Source: Coriobacteriia bacterium (lineage in GTDB: Bacteria > Actinomycetota > Coriobacteriia > Anaerosomatales > Anaerosomataceae). Taken from it: a DNA stretch of 64,000 nucleotides. The stretch is from assembly GCA_030652115.1 (NCBI GenBank), contig JAUSBK010000010.1, positions 248,001 to 312,000 on the forward strand. The letters are read 5' to 3'. The notes below the pieces were generated by a model. That model was not told the DNA's origin and did not search any database. It saw only the letters and a list, made by a program, of their open reading frames with translations. Below, piece after piece: positions 25,708-34,965 of the stretch (its first letter is position 1; each line of letters opens with the position of its first letter). The position numbers and the translations under genes are program-made.

Positions 25708-28010
25708 GCGCTCACCGTCGGGCTCTCGTCGCCGTGGAGGCGTGAGAGCATGATGTGCAGCAGGCTACCGGTGATGTACAGCATCACCAGCGCCGGAATG
25801 ACGATGCCTGAGTCCTCGGTGAAGTAGCCTGCGAGGCTGCCCCACAGGGATGCGGTCACGGCTACCGCGAACGCCGGATACGCCTTGAGCGTCTCGGCAA
25901 ACACGCCATGCGGGTGCCAGCGCATGTACCCGAGAAAGCCGAGGATGGCGATCATCAGGATCGACCAGTTCGTGGCGCGCAGCACGCGCCAGTTCGTCTC
26001 GGCCTTGCGCGCCACGATCGTCCACAGCTCGGCAATGCCACCCGTCCCCGCGCTCTCCCATGCACGTCCGAGATGCGTCTGCGCGCCGGAGCCCCCGAGC
26101 GACTCGTAGATCGAGAAGCCCACCACGATCAGGGTAATCAAGCCCAGCATCGCGAGAACGGTCTTCCACGTGATCGGGCGCCCGTTCAGCTGTGCCCACA
26201 GGATGCCGAATGCCACGGTGCCCCATGCGATCACGCCGATATTGGCACCCAGGAACGGTGCGGCCGAGGCGAAGACGACGAGCGCACCAAGCAGCGGCGG
26301 ACCCCAGACGCGCACGGCGCGGATCCATGCGCGATCCCGGAAGGCATCGACCACGAGCGCGAGCCCAACGAGTCCGGCGCCAACGACGATGCTCGCGCCC
26401 TCGTTTCCGAGGCCGTAGTAGCGCGCCCCGAGAAGCGGCGAGTAGCTGAAGAGTCCCGAGAACGAGAGCGGCGCACCGAAGAGCTGGTCGAGAAGCAGCG
26501 TCCCGGCGGTCAGCAGCGCCATCGTCGCGAGCGCCTCAGCAGAACCCCAGCGGCGTGCGATCCAGAACACGAGCGCCCACACGACCAGGGTGGTCACCGC
26601 GAACAGGCTGCCGACGGCGAACGCAGAATCCGGGCGTCGCACGAACAGGTACATGAGCGTCGCAGAAACCGGCATGGCAAGGAGCAGCAGGATGATGACG
26701 CTGAAAAGTCGTGCCGCCCGTCCGCCCCACCCCGCAAGCGCTCGCTCCATCGGCCGAAGCAGTGCCGCACACACGATCAGGATGATCACGGTCAGTGCGA
26801 TGTAGGTGGACTGTACTGCGGGCCGCACGGTGTCGACCGCAACGGCGGTATCGTTCATGCCCTGCAGGTACGTGACGCGATCGTCGAGGGACGCATCGGA
26901 GGAGCTCGGCGATGCGGCGTTGCCGAGGATCTCGACCGGCCTGTCTACTCCGAGGGCCGCCAGGACGGTCGCGGAGACGTCGAGATCCGTGATCAGACCC
27001 GGGCGGTGCGTCGAGGAGGACTCGAGCAGTCCAGCCTCATAGCCGGGGCCGGTCACGACGATCGGGCCGTACCCGCTCGGCCCTGCAGCCGGCTTCACCT
27101 GCCCGGTCGAAACGACCATCAGCACGCCATCGTCCGGAAGCGCCTCAAGCGCGAGCGAGACAACCGCGTCTACCGTGGCAGCGGCGTTCAGCCGATGGTG
27201 CTCCGCGGTCTCGGGTGATGCCGCTGCACGGAAGCCGACCGCCCGCTCGGGGTCGCCGGCATCGAGCACGATCAGGGCCGGTCCACCGTGCTCGGCGGTA
27301 TCATAGAGCGCGCTTCGATACGCTGACTCAAAGGCGCCAAGGTCCGTCGACACACCGTACGGGGCGTCTGCGTTCTCGGCGAGCAGGCCCGCCGAGACAT
27401 CCCCATACAGCACGCGCCCGGAAGCGTCCATTGCGAGAACCGCGGCCGGACGCGACCGATAGGGTTCGCCAAGGCGATGCCCGCCGTCGGAGTTGCCCAC
27501 CGCGGCCGTGCTGCCGCCGGCACCGGAGATCGCCTCGCCGAGTACGCCGGGCACCGTGTCGTAGGTGTTCCCCGCAAGCGCCGTCAGGATGCGTGGCAGC
27601 CCCAGATACACGATGGCGGCGTCACCCGGGTCCTCGCCCATCGCCCGACGGTACGCTTCACCTGCGGTGCCGGTCTCGACCAGCTGGTCCGAGCCGTACG
27701 CGGAGGCCGCAATCGGATCGAACGCACACGGCGATCCGGCAGACATCGTGAGTGCGATGTGCGTCTGCGTGGGATCGGGCACGAATCGCGCGCTGCTGCG
27801 GACGTTAAGATCGCCGATGCTGCCCGACTCGGCGAGCGAACGGGTGACCGGCATGGCGCCGCTCATGACATCGGACCACGTCAGATACGGCGCGAGCACG
27901 ACGACGACCGTACGCGGCTCGGACTGAGCGACAGCGGCAGGTGTCAGAAGCGCCCCGAGGAGCGTTGTCACGAGAAGCAGCAACGCGAGCCGGCTGCCGA
28001 ACCGCTTCAT
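25704..28010 (-). CDS. Large membrane protein with an extracytoplasmic alkaline-phosphatase-like domain
   Basis: 768-aa protein. A signal peptide (1-29) is followed by a soluble domain (about 30-380) and then about ten membrane segments (about 400-755). The soluble part looks like the alkaline phosphatase/phosphodiesterase superfamily: TVVVVLAPYLTWSD, a nucleophile-like segment DPTQTHIALTMSAG (79-92), DDGVLMVVSTGQ (293-304) and a closing DLDVSATVLAALG. The Asp-His metal pair expected after the DDGVLMVVS strand is replaced by Thr-Gly-Gln, so the domain may be inactive. Ribosome binding site AGGAG lies five bases before ATG 28010. It is coupled by ATGA to the MraY-like gene, which suggests a joint role in a lipid-linked glycan pathway. 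Function otherwise unknown. Confidence 0.75.
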   Translation of the reverse strand: MKRFGSRLALLLLVTTLLGALLTPAAVAQSEPRTVVVVLAPYLTWSDVMSGAMPVTRSLAESGSIGDLNVRSSARFVPDPTQTHIALTMSAGSPCAFDPIAASAYGSDQLVETGTAGEAYRRAMGEDPGDAAIVYLGLPRILTALAGNTYDTVPGVLGEAISGAGGSTAAVGNSDGGHRLGEPYRSRPAAVLAMDASGRVLYGDVSAGLLAENADAPYGVSTDLGAFESAYRSALYDTAEHGGPALIVLDAGDPERAVGFRAAASPETAEHHRLNAAATVDAVVSLALEALPDDGVLMVVSTGQVKPAAGPSGYGPIVVTGPGYEAGLLESSSTHRPGLITDLDVSATVLAALGVDRPVEILGNAASPSSSDASLDDRVTYLQGMNDTAVAVDTVRPAVQSTYIALTVIILIVCAALLRPMERALAGWGGRAARLFSVIILLLLAMPVSATLMYLFVRRPDSAFAVGSLFAVTTLVVWALVFWIARRWGSAEALATMALLTAGTLLLDQLFGAPLSFSGLFSYSPLLGARYYGLGNEGASIVVGAGLVGLALVVDAFRDRAWIRAVRVWGPPLLGALVVFASAAPFLGANIGVIAWGTVAFGILWAQLNGRPITWKTVLAMLGLITLIVVGFSIYESLGGSGAQTHLGRAWESAGTGGIAELWTIVARKAETNWRVLRATNWSILMIAILGFLGYMRWHPHGVFAETLKAYPAFAVAVTASLWGSLAGYFTEDSGIVIPALVMLYITGSLLHIMLSRLHGDESPTVSA

Positions 28011-28203
28011 CGCATCTCCTCGCACACATACCGGGCACAGCTGGACACGGTCAACATCGGGGGACTTGAGCGAACCTGGACCGGCGAACGTGAGCTCACC
28101 GGAGTGCCCGCGCTGTAGTATACCGAAACGTGACGCGCGCACGGTAACGCGTGCGTGTCGGCTACACTTGCACCGTCCGTCCCGCCGAGCACAGGAGCCC
28201 GAC
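28011..28203. promoter_or_regulatory. Divergent promoter region
   Basis: 193 bases separate the large membrane protein gene (minus) from murJ (plus). On the plus strand TACACT (28163-28168) can serve as a -10 for murJ, and an AGGAG at 28193-28197 is its ribosome binding site. A TAGTATAC near 28115 is a second -10-like element. No -35 is convincing for either. Confidence 0.4.
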
Positions 28204-28236
28204 ATAGCCACCCCGTCTGTAGCCCGGTCGACAGCC

Positions 28237-29802
28237 ATGATGTCCGCATCGACCCTGGTCTCACGTCTCACAGGCTTCATGCGCACGTGGGCGATGGGGT
28301 ACGCCCTCGGCCTGACGGTGCTCGCCGACTCCTACGACATCGCGAACAACCTCCCCAACATGCTCTTCGAGCTGCTGGCCGGCGGCGTGCTCTCCTCGGT
28401 CTTCATCCCGCTGTTCATGGAGCGTATGAAGAAGGACGGGGAGCAAGACGCGTGGAAGTTCGCGAGTTACGTGCTCAACATCATCGTGCTCGTCCTCGGT
28501 GCCATCGCACTCGTCGCCACACTCTGGCCGGACCCGTTCGTGCGCTCACAGACGCTGACGATCTCCGCCGAGCGGTCCGAGGTCGCCATCTGGCTCTTCC
28601 GGTTCTTCGCGGTGCAGATCGTCTTCTACGGCATGGGGCTTGTGTTCACGGGCGTGCTGAACTCCTACCGCCGCTTCCTCGCACCAGCGGTGGCGCCCGT
28701 CTTCAACAACCTCGTCGTCACCGTCACGCTGTTGGGCTTCTACGTCCCGTTCCGGGACTCGAACCCGCAGCTCGCGCTCACCGGACTCGCAGTCGGAACG
28801 ACACTGGGCGTTGTGACCATGGCGGCGGTGCAGATACCGAGCATCCTCAAGCTCGGCGGAAGGTACACCCCGCGCATCGACTGGCGTCACCCGGGCATCG
28901 TCACGATCGGGGCCAAGATGGTGCCGACGCTCATCTACGTGGTGACCAATCTCGTCAGCGTCACCTTCCGGACCAACTTCGCAGTCGCGACCGGCGAGGG
29001 CGGCCAGGCAGCACTGCGGTACGCCTGGCAGTTCTACCAGCTGCCCTACGGAATCTTCGCGGTAGCGCTCGCCACGGCGATCTTCCCGGAGCTTGCCGAG
29101 CGCGCGAACGCGCGCGACATGTCAGGCTTCAAGCAGATGTTCGCCCGGGGACTGCGGAGCACCATGGTGCTCATCGTCCCGCTCGCAGGTCTGCTGGCGA
29201 CCCTCGCGACTCCGGTGATCACGCTGTATCAGGCCGGCCGCTTCACGGCAGATGACGTGCCGGTGGTTGCCGGAGTCCTGAGCTGGTGGGCGCTCGGTCT
29301 GACGTTCTACGCCGGCTACATGTTCGTGCTCAAGTCCTTCTACTCGCTTCAGGACACGCGGACGCCCATGTACACGAACATCGTGGCGACCACGATCCAC
29401 ATCGTCCTGTACGCCGTGCTTGCTCGCGGAATCGCTGGCTGGGACGGTCTTGGCATCATCGGCATCCCGATCGCCGACGGCATCTTCTTCTGCGGCCACC
29501 TGCTCGCACTCTCCATCATCCTGCGCAAACGCATCGGCGCGCTCGACGGCAGGGCGATCGCCTGGACCTTCGTCAAGGTCGTGGCCAGCTCGGTGGCGGG
29601 GGCAGCTGCTGCATGGCTGCTCATGCAGCTCACCGCCGGTCTGGCGGACATCCCGGCCGGCTTCATCGTTCAGCTCTTCGTGGCGGGCACGGGCGGACTC
29701 GTGGTCGCATACGGCGCGATGGCCCTCCTGCGCGTGCCCGAACTTGGTGAGGTCGCCGGGCGCCTGACGAAGCGCTTTGGCAGAAGACGGGTCGAGTCGT
29801 GA
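28237..29802 (+). CDS. murJ: MurJ, lipid II flippase (MOP superfamily)
   Basis: Polytopic flippase of the MVF family with about 14 membrane spans. MurJ features include SRLTGFMRTW, ANNLPNMLFELLAGGVLSS near the start and the PYGIFAVALATAIFPELA segment. ATG 28237 is the conservative start. Residues encoded just upstream (SVARSTA) still align with the N-terminus of other MurJ proteins, and the only good ribosome binding site (AGGAG, 28193-28197) sits six bases before an in-frame ATA at 28204, so the true protein may begin there. It forms a plus-strand island with the following glycosyltransferase. Confidence 0.92.
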   Translation: MMSASTLVSRLTGFMRTWAMGYALGLTVLADSYDIANNLPNMLFELLAGGVLSSVFIPLFMERMKKDGEQDAWKFASYVLNIIVLVLGAIALVATLWPDPFVRSQTLTISAERSEVAIWLFRFFAVQIVFYGMGLVFTGVLNSYRRFLAPAVAPVFNNLVVTVTLLGFYVPFRDSNPQLALTGLAVGTTLGVVTMAAVQIPSILKLGGRYTPRIDWRHPGIVTIGAKMVPTLIYVVTNLVSVTFRTNFAVATGEGGQAALRYAWQFYQLPYGIFAVALATAIFPELAERANARDMSGFKQMFARGLRSTMVLIVPLAGLLATLATPVITLYQAGRFTADDVPVVAGVLSWWALGLTFYAGYMFVLKSFYSLQDTRTPMYTNIVATTIHIVLYAVLARGIAGWDGLGIIGIPIADGIFFCGHLLALSIILRKRIGALDGRAIAWTFVKVVASSVAGAAAAWLLMQLTAGLADIPAGFIVQLFVAGTGGLVVAYGAMALLRVPELGEVAGRLTKRFGRRRVES

Positions 29803-30479
29803 GCGTGATCGCACTCATACCGGCGCACAACGAGGCCGCTCGCATCGATGCCACGGTGCGGGCGACGCGAACGGTCGCAGCCATCGACCGGATCCTCGTG
29901 ATCGACGACGCCTCGACCGACGGGACCGCGGATCTCGCGGCTTCGGCTGGCGCTGAGGTGCTGCGGCTGGAGACCAACCTCGGCAAGGGCGGGGCGCTGC
30001 AGTCAGGGCTGGACCTCGTGGCCGCCGATGCCGAGGCGCTCGTGCTGCTCGACGGTGACCTCGGGGCGACCGCCGCAGAGGCCGGGACGCTCCTGGAGCC
30101 GGTGCTCGCAGGCGCGGCCGACATGACTATCGCCACGTTGCCGAAGCCGCCCGCCTCGGGCGGGTTCGGGCTCGTGAAGGGCCTGGCTCGCTGGGGGATC
30201 AGGCGGCTTTCCGGCTTCGAACCCACCGCTCCGCTCTCGGGCCAGCGGGCGCTCTCCCGCGCCGCCTGGGAGGCAGCGACCCCGTTCGCCACAGGGTACG
30301 GCGTAGAGGTCGGGCTCACCGTTCGGGCAGCACGAGCAGGTATGCGACTTCTCGAGGTCCCGACCACCATGGCGCACGCCGCGACCGGCCGTGACCTCGC
30401 AGGATTCACGCACCGGGGACGGCAGTTCGTCCAGGTAGCGGGAGCCCTCGTGAGACTCGCGTTCGGCAGGCGGCTCTAG
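29799..30479 (+). CDS. Family 2 glycosyltransferase
   Basis: 226-aa GT-A fold glycosyltransferase: IPAHNEAARI at the N-terminus, VIDDASTDGTAD, GKGGALQSGL and LDGDLGA (the DxD-type metal site). No membrane span is evident, so it is likely cytoplasmic and membrane-associated. Its start overlaps the murJ stop as GTGA. Donor and acceptor cannot be read; next to MurJ, SteAB and a MraY-like enzyme an envelope glycan is likely. The stop codon shares a CTAG with the convergent steB stop. Confidence 0.88.
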   Translation: MSVIALIPAHNEAARIDATVRATRTVAAIDRILVIDDASTDGTADLAASAGAEVLRLETNLGKGGALQSGLDLVAADAEALVLLDGDLGATAAEAGTLLEPVLAGAADMTIATLPKPPASGGFGLVKGLARWGIRRLSGFEPTAPLSGQRALSRAAWEAATPFATGYGVEVGLTVRAARAGMRLLEVPTTMAHAATGRDLAGFTHRGRQFVQVAGALVRLAFGRRL

Positions 30480-31336
30480 GGCGCAAGCGGTGGGTAGAAC
30501 GACTGCGCGCCGGCACCAGAACCGAAGTAGCCCTCGGCACGACCCGCGAGTATCCAGACCAGGCTGAACCGTCCCTGCGCGGTAGCAACGTGATCGACTG
30601 CCGACAGCCCCTCCGCGGAACACACCGCCGCACACCCGCCGTCGGCCGCCGACGACTCTGCGCCGAGCGCGACCCCGCCCGCAGCATCCATAGAGCGTCC
30701 GAGTGCCAGCCCGAATGCGTCACAGCCACTCTCCTGAGACCCCATCAGAACCACCGCGTCAACGGTCGCCGTGCCGTCCGAACTCTCGATGCTGAGCAGA
30801 CCGGTGCTCGCCAGGAGTTGCGTGAGCGGTTGATCTGCACCCGCCCGCCACTCGGCCACGAGCGCCTCGGCGACCTGGCGCTCCAGCTCCTCGCCCGGCT
30901 CGGCCATCTCGATCCCCCGCAGCTGAAAGTACCCGGCGAGCCCTTCTGGCTCGACCGCGTCGAGGCCGAGCGCCGGCGTCATGAGCGCTGCCGTGAGCGT
31001 CGTACCGCCCGCACCGCTCACGGCCTCGGAGACGGCGGCGATTCCGTCGACACGACCGGTCCCGACGATGATCGCCACATTCCTGCCGGCCAGCTGGCCC
31101 GCGGTGAGCGGCGCGACCGCCGATTCCGCGAACGCCCTGTCGCGCGCGAGACCGGCCTCCAGTTCGGCGTTCTGAGCAGAGATCTCATCGAACCGGGCCT
31201 GCAAGTCGGCGACGAGCTCGGTCGTCTGGTCGGTGATCATGCCCCGCTCGGCTACGACCGTTCCGAGGAGCAGTCCGACCGAAAGCGCGATGAACACAGC
31301 AACGAGCGAGGCGATGTGGTAGCGCAGGTTGTACAT
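30476..31336 (-). CDS. steB: SteB/MctB-like envelope protein (copper transporter family)
   Basis: 286-aa bitopic protein. MYNLRYHIASLVAVFIALSV leads into a single membrane span (about 8-28), followed by a coiled coil (about 35-65, TTELVADLQARFDEISAQNAELE) and an extracytoplasmic domain. This layout is that of the family annotated as copper transporter MctB or SteB. In Corynebacterium the SteA-SteB pair acts in cell envelope and division; direct adjacency to steA favours that role over copper transport. Gap to steA is 12 bases. Confidence 0.82.
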   Translation of the reverse strand: MYNLRYHIASLVAVFIALSVGLLLGTVVAERGMITDQTTELVADLQARFDEISAQNAELEAGLARDRAFAESAVAPLTAGQLAGRNVAIIVGTGRVDGIAAVSEAVSGAGGTTLTAALMTPALGLDAVEPEGLAGYFQLRGIEMAEPGEELERQVAEALVAEWRAGADQPLTQLLASTGLLSIESSDGTATVDAVVLMGSQESGCDAFGLALGRSMDAAGGVALGAESSAADGGCAAVCSAEGLSAVDHVATAQGRFSLVWILAGRAEGYFGSGAGAQSFYPPLAP

Positions 31337-31348
31337 GGCGGGGGTCTC

Positions 31349-32470
31349 CTAGAGTCCGATGGCGGTGCGCAGCCGGAGCAGCACGAGAGAAAGGATCGTG
31401 CGGACCGCAGGCGATATCACGACGATCACGCTGACCAGCCCAAGGCCCGCAGCGACAAGAACGACGAGCTGACTTGGCTGGACCGAGGCGCGGTACAGCT
31501 TGCTCACGCCCTTCGCGTCCACCAGTCGCGGTCCGATTCGCAGACGGATGAGGAACGTGGACGCCATGCCTTTGCGGCCCTTGTCGAGCTGTTCGAGCAG
31601 ATTCCAGTGGGTACCGACCGCGACGATGAGATCCGCGCCCGACTCGCTCGCGAGCATGAGTGCCAGGTCCTCGCTCATGCCGGGACTACGCCACTCGGTT
31701 CCCTGCAGGCCGAGTTGTTGCAGCCGCTCCCTTCCGGGGCAGCGCCCGTCGGTGTACGCGTGCACGATGAGCTCAGCTCCCGAGGCGAGCGCGGCGTCGC
31801 TGACCGAGTCCATGTCGCCGACGATGATGTCGGGCTTGAACCCCTGGTCCATGAGCGCATCGGCGCCACCGTCCACGCCGATGAGCACGGGCCGCATCTC
31901 CCGGATGTACGGCACCAGCGTCCTGAGATCGGCCTTGTAGTCGTAGCCTCTGACCACCACGAGCGTATGCCGACCCTCGATCGAGGTGCGCAGGTGCGGA
32001 ACCGCGACCTCGCCGGTCAGCAGGGCGCGCTCCTTGTCCACGAACTCCATCGTGTTGCGCACGAAGGCGTCAAGCTGCTGGTCGAGCCGCGAGGTCGCAT
32101 CCTGCATCGCGGTCTCGATCCCGTCGATCGTAAGGCGGGTTCCGGTCGCGATCGTCTCGCCATTCAGCGTGATCGCGCCGTCAGAGACCTCGATCCGGTC
32201 TCCCTCTGAGATGCGCTCGAAGACCTCCTGTCCCGCGGCGTCGATGAGTTCGACGCCGCCGCGTACCAGCAGCAGCGGGCCCAAGTTCGGATAGGTGCCC
32301 GAGATGGACGATGCGGCGTTGATGACGACGTCCACGCCGGTCTCGAGGAGCGACTCGGCGCTCAGTCGATCCATGTCGACGTGGTCGATGATCGCGATAT
32401 CCCCGCGCTTCAACCGTTTCGTCAGGTCCTTGGTGCGTCGGTCGAGGCGTGCAGTGCCTGTGAGCAGCAT
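31349..32470 (-). CDS. steA: SteA-like cytokinetic protein
   Basis: 373-aa protein with an N-terminal domain (TGTARLDRRTKDLTKRLKRGD, IIDHVDMDRLSAESLLE, AASSISGTYPNLGP). A central thiamin-pyrophosphokinase-like region (DGGADALMDQGFKPDIIVGDMDSVSD) and a C-terminal membrane segment follow. This is the SteA family, once annotated as a thiamin pyrophosphokinase-like protein. SteA is known to localise to the division septum in corynebacteria. It lies directly before steB and after recN (6-base gap), the arrangement seen in many Gram-positives. Confidence 0.85.
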   Translation of the reverse strand: MLLTGTARLDRRTKDLTKRLKRGDIAIIDHVDMDRLSAESLLETGVDVVINAASSISGTYPNLGPLLLVRGGVELIDAAGQEVFERISEGDRIEVSDGAITLNGETIATGTRLTIDGIETAMQDATSRLDQQLDAFVRNTMEFVDKERALLTGEVAVPHLRTSIEGRHTLVVVRGYDYKADLRTLVPYIREMRPVLIGVDGGADALMDQGFKPDIIVGDMDSVSDAALASGAELIVHAYTDGRCPGRERLQQLGLQGTEWRSPGMSEDLALMLASESGADLIVAVGTHWNLLEQLDKGRKGMASTFLIRLRIGPRLVDAKGVSKLYRASVQPSQLVVLVAAGLGLVSVIVVISPAVRTILSLVLLRLRTAIGL

Positions 32471-32476
32471 CCGATG

Positions 32477-34114
32477 CTATCCTCTCGCGCCCGCCGTTGC
32501 GGCGGCTTCCAGAAGCTCGCGTGCGTGCGCCAGGCCGGTGGCCGATGCGCCACCTGCGAGCATACGCGAAATCTCACTCACCAGCTCTTCGCCTTCGACC
32601 CCCCGCGCCGTCGTTACGGTGCGTCCACCCGAGGAGGATTTCTCGACGATGATGTGGGCGCCCGCGTACGCCGCAACCTGGGGCAGGTGGGTCACCACCA
32701 ACACCTGGTGCGATGCGGCGAGCGCGGCCAGTCGGCCACCCACCGCAAGCGCGGTCGCGCCGCCGATACCGGCATCCACCTCGTCGAAGACGAGGACCGG
32801 TACCGCGTCCGCCTCACCGAGCACGCTCTTGAGCGCCAGCATCACCCGCGAGACTTCGCCGCCGGACGCCACCTTCGCAAGCGGCCGCGGACTCTCGCCT
32901 TGCCCGGACGCGAAGAGGAACTCCACGCGTTCCGGACCATCGGACGTCCAGGAGGCAGGCTCGAGCGGCTGACGCGCCACGGCGAACGAAGCGTTCGGGA
33001 GCGCAAGCTCGGCCACCGCATCCGCGAGGGCCCGGGTGAACGGCTCCACGCCGGCGTCACGGATGCCAACCAGCTCCGCGGCCGCACGCTCCAGATCGAG
33101 GTTTGCCGCCTCGAGTTCTCCGCGTGCGCGGTCGAGACCAGCCTCCCCCTCATCGAGCAAAGCGAGATCGCGTGCTGCCTCGTCGCGAGTGCGCAGGACG
33201 TCCTCGATCGCCGGGCCGTACTTGCGCTGCAGGTCGGAGAGCTGTTGGAGCCGACGCTCGGTATCGTCCAGTGCCGTCGGGTCGTGCTCGACGCTATCCG
33301 CGTAATCGCGCAGCGATGCGGCCGCGTCGCCGAGTTCGATGCCGAGGTGCTCGAGCACCTCGGCCAGCGCGTCGAGAGCCGGGTCGAGCCCGCGCGCGGG
33401 GACGAGCGCGGCGATCGCGGAAGACAACGCGTCGGACGCGCCGCCCTCGTCTCGGAGCGCACCCCACGCTGCTCCCGACGCGGCGGTGAGTCGCTCGGCA
33501 TGCCGCAGGCGCGGCAGGCGGCTCTGCAACTCCTCGAGCTCGCCCTCCCGGGGGGCCGCGGCGTCGATGTCGGCGAGCTGGAAGCGAAGGTAGTCGGCCT
33601 TCCGGTCGCGGTCGGCGAGGGCCGACTCGAGTGCAGCGAGGCGCGCTCTCGCATCGGCCGCAGCGCGCCACGCCGTGCGATACCGCTCCCCTGCCTGCTC
33701 TGCGGGCCGGCCGATGAAGCGATCGAGATATCCCGCGTGCCGCGCGGGCGACAGCAGCGCCTGGTGCTCGTGCTGACCGTGGAGATCGACGTGCGGGCCG
33801 AGGAGATCGGCAAGCATCGTAACGGTGGCCATCTCGCCATCGACGCTGCAGCGCGAACGTCCCTCGGCAGACAGGCGTCGACGCACCAGCACGTCGCGAC
33901 CGTCGATGACGAACCGGCCCTCCACGACCGCCTCCTCGGCGCCTTCGCGGACGAGCGTCGAGTCCGCCCGCTCGCCAAGCAGCAGCTTGAGCGCCGAGAC
34001 GAGGACCGTCTTGCCGGCACCCGTCTCGCCGGTGAGCACGGTGAGGCCGGGGCCCAGTTCGAGCCAGACGTCTTCGACCAGGGCGAGATCCTTCACGTGG
34101 AGCTCGGAAAGCAT
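32477..34114 (-). CDS. recN: DNA repair protein RecN
   Basis: 545-aa SMC-like ATPase acting in double-strand break repair. Walker A GETGAGKT is at 29-36, two long coiled-coil arms lie in the middle, and the C-terminal ATPase half has a signature near VASGGEVSRVMLALK and Walker B VLVFDEVDAGIGG. Length is normal. It starts one base after the nadK stop. Confidence 0.95.
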   Translation of the reverse strand: MLSELHVKDLALVEDVWLELGPGLTVLTGETGAGKTVLVSALKLLLGERADSTLVREGAEEAVVEGRFVIDGRDVLVRRRLSAEGRSRCSVDGEMATVTMLADLLGPHVDLHGQHEHQALLSPARHAGYLDRFIGRPAEQAGERYRTAWRAAADARARLAALESALADRDRKADYLRFQLADIDAAAPREGELEELQSRLPRLRHAERLTAASGAAWGALRDEGGASDALSSAIAALVPARGLDPALDALAEVLEHLGIELGDAAASLRDYADSVEHDPTALDDTERRLQQLSDLQRKYGPAIEDVLRTRDEAARDLALLDEGEAGLDRARGELEAANLDLERAAAELVGIRDAGVEPFTRALADAVAELALPNASFAVARQPLEPASWTSDGPERVEFLFASGQGESPRPLAKVASGGEVSRVMLALKSVLGEADAVPVLVFDEVDAGIGGATALAVGGRLAALAASHQVLVVTHLPQVAAYAGAHIIVEKSSSGGRTVTTARGVEGEELVSEISRMLAGGASATGLAHARELLEAAATAGARG

Positions 34115-34115
34115 G

Positions 34116-34964
34116 TCAGGCTCCGAGGAACGTGCGCGAGAGCGTCGCGTAGAAGTCGCGACCGTCGAGCTTCATGAGGCGCACGTCGTGCTCGCCCACC
34201 CTGATCTCCACGGCATCGAGCGTGGTCCTGCACGGGACCGCATCGCCGTCGGCCATCACACACGCGTCAGCCCGGGCAGGATTGGGACACGAGATCGACA
34301 CGATGTCCGACGGCCCCAGGACCATCGGGCGTGCGTTGAGCGCGTGCGCGGCGACCGGGACGAACACGAGGCCACGAACGTCCGGCGAGACGATCGGGCC
34401 TCCCGCCGACAGCGCGTAGGCTGTGGACCCTGTGGGAGTGGCCACGATCATGCCGTCGCAGATGAAGCGGTACAGCGCCTCGCCGTTGACCGACAGCTCG
34501 AGTTCGACGCCGCGGGCGAGCCCGCCTCGGCCCACGAAGAGCTCGTTCAGCACCCGGTAGCTCCCCGCCGCACGCCCGCCTGCCGTGACCGACGCTTCGA
34601 GCGTCTGTCGGCATTCGATGCGCGCCTCCCCCGCCAGAGCGGAGTCGACCGAGTCCAGCAACCCGTCGCCATCGGCGCCGGACAGGAAGCCGAGCCGGCC
34701 GAGGTTGATGCCGAGGACCGGCGTCTCGGACACGCCCAGCAGGTGGACGGCCTTGAGGATGGTGCCGTCCCCGCCCAGCGCGATGGCCAGTTCCGGCGCG
34801 CCTACCTCGGCACGCACCACGCCGTACTGCGCGAGGCCGCACCGCTGTGCATCATCATCGACCAGCACCGCTTCGTAGCCGAGGGAATCGAGGTGCGCGG
34901 CAACCGCGCCGGTCGCATCGACCGAGCGCGGATTCGCCGGGTTCGGTACCAACAGTACGCGCAC
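34116..34964 (-). CDS. nadK: NAD kinase
   Basis: 282-aa ATP/polyphosphate-NAD kinase producing NADP. The GGDGT motif is at 64-68, followed by NLGRLGFLS, the FICDGMIVATPTGSTAYALSAGG catalytic stretch and PVAAHALNARPMVL. GTG 34964 is chosen: GGGAGG lies 6 bases upstream and the tlyA stop ends one base before. The longer frame runs into tlyA. Confidence 0.95.
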   Translation of the reverse strand: MRVLLVPNPANPRSVDATGAVAAHLDSLGYEAVLVDDDAQRCGLAQYGVVRAEVGAPELAIALGGDGTILKAVHLLGVSETPVLGINLGRLGFLSGADGDGLLDSVDSALAGEARIECRQTLEASVTAGGRAAGSYRVLNELFVGRGGLARGVELELSVNGEALYRFICDGMIVATPTGSTAYALSAGGPIVSPDVRGLVFVPVAAHALNARPMVLGPSDIVSISCPNPARADACVMADGDAVPCRTTLDAVEIRVGEHDVRLMKLDGRDFYATLSRTFLGA

Positions 34965-34965
34965 T

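Noticed and set aside
30590-32209. 539-codon plus-strand frame opposite steB and steA
   Set aside because: Shadow of real minus-strand genes; no domain and biased composition.
31349-32470. Thiamin pyrophosphokinase
   Set aside because: Only the central region resembles that fold; the N-terminal domain, C-terminal membrane segment and steB neighbour identify SteA.
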